Shown one piece after another: positions 60,132-64,000 of a DNA stretch of 64,000 bases; the first letter of the stretch is position 1; each line of letters opens with the position of its first letter. Source of the stretch: Alisma plantago-aquatica. Its lineage: Eukaryota; Streptophyta; Magnoliopsida; Alismatales; Alismataceae. Both the position numbers and the translations under genes were made by a program. A model generated the notes under the pieces. The model worked only from the letters and a program-made list of their open reading frames with translations. It had not been told where the DNA came from and ran no database searches. Location of the stretch: positions 1,122,771,244 to 1,122,835,243 of the forward strand of contig OY856412.1 in the NCBI GenBank assembly GCA_963693085.1, written 5' to 3'.

Positions 60132-60540
60132 CACGGCCGTGGTGGAACAAAACGGCCGTGCTAGGTCACTTAGAAATCGACAGGCTCAACCTCCAAATCA
60201 AGCAGAACTCTACCACAGTCGTGCTGCGACCACCCACCACGGCCGTGCCACGAAGCACGGCCGTGCCACGCAGCACGGCCGTGCTACCAGATCCCACCAC
60301 GGCCGTGCTACGCAGCACGGCCGTGCTACCAACTCCCACCACGGCCGTGCTACGCAGCACGGCCGTGCTACCCTCAACCCACCATGGCTGTGGTGACCAC
60401 CACGGTCGTGGCCTTTTCAGCCCAAATTTGACCACCAACCTGACATTTAGCCATTTTAATTCCCACGACCGTGCCCATACACCACGGTCATGGCCTACCC
60501 TACCCACCACGACCTTGGTGACCCACCACGGCCGTGCTAC
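60132..60540. repeat. CACGGCCGTG palindrome array in the E LTR
   Basis: Nine exact copies of the perfect 10-bp palindrome CACGGCCGTG, plus at least six near copies such as CACGGTCGTG and CACGACCGTG. Most occur in a repeating ACCACGGCCGTGCTACGCAG pattern between 60237 and 60370. It lies just upstream of the TATA box, so it is in the promoter part of the LTR. Each copy carries CpG sites, targets of plant methylation. Frames across it on both strands (60055-60598) are products of the repeat. Confidence 0.92.
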
Positions 60541-60613
60541 TCACAAAATCCAGCCACTTTTTCACTATTTTGCCCATTTTGCCCCTAACTTAACCTAGTG
60601 CTTCCCCCACACC

Positions 60614-60621
60614 TATATATA
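60614..60621 (+). promoter_or_regulatory. Likely TATA box of element E
   Basis: TATATATA follows a C-rich stretch about 75 bases downstream of the palindrome array and precedes the transcribed part of the LTR. Position and sequence fit a plant LTR promoter. Confidence 0.55.
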
Positions 60622-62187
60622 CCTAGGTGGCGGCTGGGGCATGGGGTTAGATACCTTCCACCACCTCCTAGCTCCCGAAATCGCCATCCACTCCATTCCA
60701 CTCCAAATCCACCTAAAATCCACTCCATTTCACCATTTCCACCACATAACCCCCCATATCTAAGCCTTCCATCCACTTCCCTGCATCATCCCACTCCATT
60801 CCATCCAAGAAGAAGAAGGAGGACAACCTGCTGCTGCTGGAGGGAGGATTGACAACCACTACTTCGAGCTCCATGGCCACTTCCATCTTCTTCTTCTCCT
60901 CTCTTTTTGTATTTTCCATGTATATGAGTAGCTAGGCTCTTGGGGTGGGCTGTTTGGGGTCAAATATGTTACTTTGCTACCATGTTGGGGGAAAATGACA
61001 TGTAAACTTTGTAATTCCATTTGTTAATGATTATTTTCTATTTGCATCTCATTCTCCATGGATTTCTTGTTGGTTTGTGTGTGAAATCACTTAGGAATTT
61101 AGGCAAATTGCTTATATGTGTGAATTTTGGGATTTTCCCCTAGGTCCAATTCTTGGATCCCTAGGCTGCCTCCCATCTTCCTACATCTTAATCAATCTCC
61201 CTAAGCCTAAGTGAGAGATCTAAGTAGCTAGATTGGATAATTCTAGTGCAATTATCATGGATCCTTCTCAAGGCTAGAATGTGGGGGAATTGGGGCCCAA
61301 AACCGTAATTTCACCCCCCATTACTACCCTCGGCCCCTAATTGCCCTAGGAATGTCTAATGTAGAAACCTAGACTTGATTAGACTCTAATTGGATTAAAC
61401 CTAATCCCTAACCCAATTGAGCCTCGTAAGGGTAGTAGGGGGTGTTAGGGACTAGTTCCCCTATACACAACCTAGCATATCCATGGCCAGTTAGTAGCTT
61501 AGGTTAATTCATTAGACTCTAACTTGTTGGTTGGTTTGGATAATCTAAATGGAATCATAATGTTCACATGTCACCCCCCAACTTAAGTGATAAGTTCATA
61601 CCCCTAAACAGCCCACACATCTCTTTACTGCTTAAAGCCCTAGTTTTGTGCTTGCTTAGCTTAATTAGTTCTTTTCTTGCTTAGTTAGCTTCTTGCCTTG
61701 CTCTTGCCTTATTTATGTTAGTTTAGTTATTTAGTTGTTCTTTTGCTTCTCTATTGCTTGCCTTAGTGTAAATTGCCTTTTCCTACCTAGATTAATCCTT
61801 TCTTGCTTTCTTAGCCTTAATCTAGTCTAGGGTTAACGTAGATTTCATTCTTGCCTTTAATTGCTTGCTTGTTTATCCTTAGTTTAACAATTAAAACAAC
61901 CTTCAAACCCTTAACCCTAGTCTCCGCAGTAGGAACCTAGCCAAACTAATCTAGCTCTAGTGCCCCCTCTTTTCCCTGTGGATCGACCCTTTACTTGCCA
62001 CCTTCCTATACTACAACACGACCCCGTGCGCTTGCGGGTGTAGTGTTTTAGTAGACGTAGGTAGCTAGTTTAGGTCCTATAAATTTTGAAAGCAAACCCC
62101 CATCCACCGTGAATGCTGACCTCGTGGGGCGCATCTATTCAATCGAGTAGTGTGTTAGCACCACTAGCGGAATCGCACCAAGCTTTC

Positions 62188-62205
62188 TGGCGCCGTTGCT
62201 GGGGA
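62188..62205 (+). other. Primer binding site of element E
   Basis: TGGCGCCGTTGCTGGGGA is the GGCGCC-type primer site that marks Athila and Tat/Ogre lineage elements, thought to pair with an Asp tRNA. It fixes the lineage and the plus orientation of E. Confidence 0.9.
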
Positions 62206-62379
62206 TTAGAGGCGCTCTCCCTAGCTAGTTAGTTTTTCTTTGACTTTTCCTACTGCCCTCATCATTGCTATTCTTTATTCATTTTTCTTTGCATTTCTTG
62301 TGTATATTAGTTTACTAACTTGCTTTCTTTTGTTTGGTTGTGTTGTGTGCATGTGACAAGCCATTCAGGAGGAAACAAG

Positions 62380-64000
62380 ATGGAAGACCAAAGTGCACCT
62401 CACAAGCCGCTTCAAGATTACTTCATGCCTAGCAACTACAAATCACCAATTGCTAGCAGGGTTGATCAAATGCCAGGGGAGCAATTCTCTATTCCTCCAG
62501 GTCTTCTTGGGCTCCTGCCCGTCTTCTACGGCTCAGAGAATGAGAACCCCTACAAGCACTTGGACTCTTTTCTTGAAGTATGCTCCACCTTCAGGACGCC
62601 GACGGCTAGTGATGATACAATCCGGTTGACCCTGTTCTCTTTCTCCCTCAAAGATAGAGCTAAAGACTGGTATGACTCACGAAGGGACATTATGAGTTGG
62701 GAAACGATGAAGAATTCCTTCTTGAGACAATTCTACTCTATAGCAAGGTTGACACAAATGCGGCGTGCCGTGACAAGTTTTAGCCAAATGGGCAGTGAGC
62801 AGTTTCATGACGCATGGGAGAGATTCAAGAAGCTGTTGAGAGAGTGTCCTCACCATGAGATCCCTTTGTGGCAGCTAGTTCAATCATTCTACTCTGGTTT
62901 GTCTCTAAAGGACCAAGACACAGTGGACTCTTCTTGTGGAGGAGTTTTCATGGCTAGGCCACCTGAGGAGATATGGCCTTTGTTTGAGCAGTTGGCTGAA
63001 GGATCAAGAATTCGAGCTTCTAGCATGATGAATGAAAGAGGGTATGCCTTTGGTGTGACACCCCCTACTCATGATGACTCAAGCCCGCAAGTGATGAAGA
63101 TTCTTGGTGACATGGTGAGCCTCATGAAGAACCAGGTGACAAATGCTCCTTGCCACCCGGTCAATTCTATTGAGTTCTATGGGGAAGAAAAGAAGACACC
63201 TCACTCCTATAGCTACCAGGAACCACAAAGTCCCACATACAGCTCAAGGTTTGAGGAAGAAGTTCTTTCTAGGTTGAGAGTGTTTGATGATGTTCAAAGA
63301 TATGTTGCAAGGTTAGAAGAAAGAATAGAGCAACTATCTTCCATAATTGCTCTTCAAGAATAAAAATTGTCTTCAAGACCCATCGCGAGCTACCATGAAG
63401 CAAGTGGACCCATGCCCTCTTCACAAGTTTTCTACAGTCCACCCCTCATGCAAGTACACCCCATTCACTCATTCCAAGGCTATTCCCAGCCTTACACCCC
63501 TCCACCACCTCCCTTACCTCAAATCTCCCAAAACTTCACTTTCCAACCCCAATTCTCTCACCCCCCTCAATTCCCTTCTCCACCTCAATTTCAACCCCAA
63601 GTGTCACCTCCACCTCCTCCACAGCCACAACATGCTCCCCCTCTTCACCATGAGCAAGGTAGTGCTGTGACAGTTCTAATGAGTGGGAAAACTCTTGAGC
63701 AGCCCGCAAGTCAAAGAAAGGTTGATAAAGCAAAGCAAAGGCAGCCAAGTGGTGATACTGTGATTGATATTTCCGAAGATGATGTTGTGATACCGCATGT
63801 TGAGTTTGGGATTCCTTGTGATTCGCCACATACCCCTTTTGCAGGTCCTACCATCCCTAGTGTTCCGCCTCATGTTCATGAAAGTGCGGCAAAAACTAGT
63901 GATCCTCCGTTTGTAGAAGCACTAGATGAGCCACCAGAGTTGAAAAGGAGGCAAAAGCACAATGTTGACATTCTTGAGGTGTTTCGCCAAGTAAAGGTGA
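62380..64000 (+). pseudogene. Element E gag (Athila/Tat-like), one in-frame stop, runs off the window
   Basis: The open frame begins at 62320, but MEDQSAPHKP at 62380 is the more likely start because the upstream residues are leader-like. Residues about 40-330 hold the retrotransposon gag fold: GLLPVFYGSENENPYKHLDS, RLTLFSFSLKDRAKDWYDS, MKNSFLRQFY, EQFHDAWERFKKLLRECPHH, QSFYSGLS. A coiled coil (YVARLEERIEQL) precedes a TAA at 63361-63363. The same frame then stays open to the window end through a Pro/Gln-rich linker, MSGKTLEQPASQ, DVVIPHVEF and NVDILEVFRQVKV, the lead into protease. One stop is the only lesion seen, so E is better preserved than A or B. The rest lies beyond the window. Confidence 0.85.

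Larger units (their letters stand above)
59803..62180 (+). repeat. 5' LTR of element E (Athila/Tat-like Gypsy)
   Basis: The right border is set by the primer site at 62188. The left border is less sure: TGATGCAGCCC at about 59803 is the best TG start, 11 bases past the CACTA target duplication. Inside are a CACGGCCGTG array (60132-60540), a TATA box at 60614-60621 and T-rich leader sequence with repeated CTTGCTTAG/CTTGCCTT words (about 61650-61870). The matching 3' LTR is outside the window, so the span is inferred. Confidence 0.6.

Noticed and set aside
60132..60540. Regularly spaced short repeats resembling a CRISPR array
   Set aside because: The repeat is a 10-bp palindrome with tiny, repeated spacers in a plant LTR next to a TATA box; there are no unique spacers and no cas genes.

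Overview
This window is repeat-dense nuclear DNA from a flowering plant. The evidence is chromovirus-type and Athila/Tat-type Ty3/Gypsy elements, a plant En/Spm (CACTA) transposon, a LINE, introns with GT..AG borders, and captured pieces of plant genes (an AGO4-clade Argonaute and a type II H+-pyrophosphatase). I cannot name the species. I see no intact host gene; nearly every base that can be assigned belongs to a transposable element.

Layout. (1) Bases 1-27250 are one Ty3/Gypsy chromovirus on the minus strand (element A). Its 3' LTR is cut by the window start and its 5' LTR is 24004-27250. It has been interrupted three times: by a 5'-truncated LINE in its 3' LTR (1015-1921, 17-bp target duplication), by a solo LTR in its integrase (3163-6080, perfect 5-bp duplication), and by a second complete minus-strand Gypsy element with very long LTRs (element B, 6933-21256) in its RT/RNase H region. 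Both A and B have decayed coding regions. (2) Bases 27251-35490 are AT-rich and carry no gene I recognise. They hold a 676-bp tandem duplication, a second diverged duplication and a fold-back MITE-like repeat. (3) Bases 35491-59789 are one CACTA transposon, with CACTA ends, a 3-bp AAG target duplication and subterminal repeats. It carries a B3-like reading frame, a TNP2 transposase pseudogene, a TNPA-like (Transposase_24/DUF8039) pseudogene and captured host gene pieces. A non-autonomous LTR element (D, 48637-57179, perfect 5-bp duplication, no coding capacity) sits inside it. (4) From about 59.8 kb to the window end is the 5' part of a plus-strand Athila/Tat-like element (E): LTR with a CACGGCCGTG palindrome array, a GGCGCC-type primer binding site, and gag running off the window.

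The most interesting object is inside the CACTA element. Three exon pieces of an AGO4-clade Argonaute (linker after PAZ, Mid, and start of Piwi) were captured. The Mid and Piwi pieces are duplicated head to head, giving an inverted repeat with ~210-bp arms and a ~21-nt loop (47370-47808). If transcribed, it would fold into a long hairpin whose sequence matches a host gene of the RNA-directed DNA methylation pathway. A transposon carrying a hairpin against the Argonaute that silences transposons is a testable anti-silencing hypothesis; nothing in the sequence alone proves expression or effect. The same transposon also carries an H+-pyrophosphatase fragment and an antisense fragment that may be a Tim17/22/23-type membrane protein.

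Relative order of events, from nesting: A is older than the LINE, solo LTR and B inside it; the CACTA element is older than D inside it.
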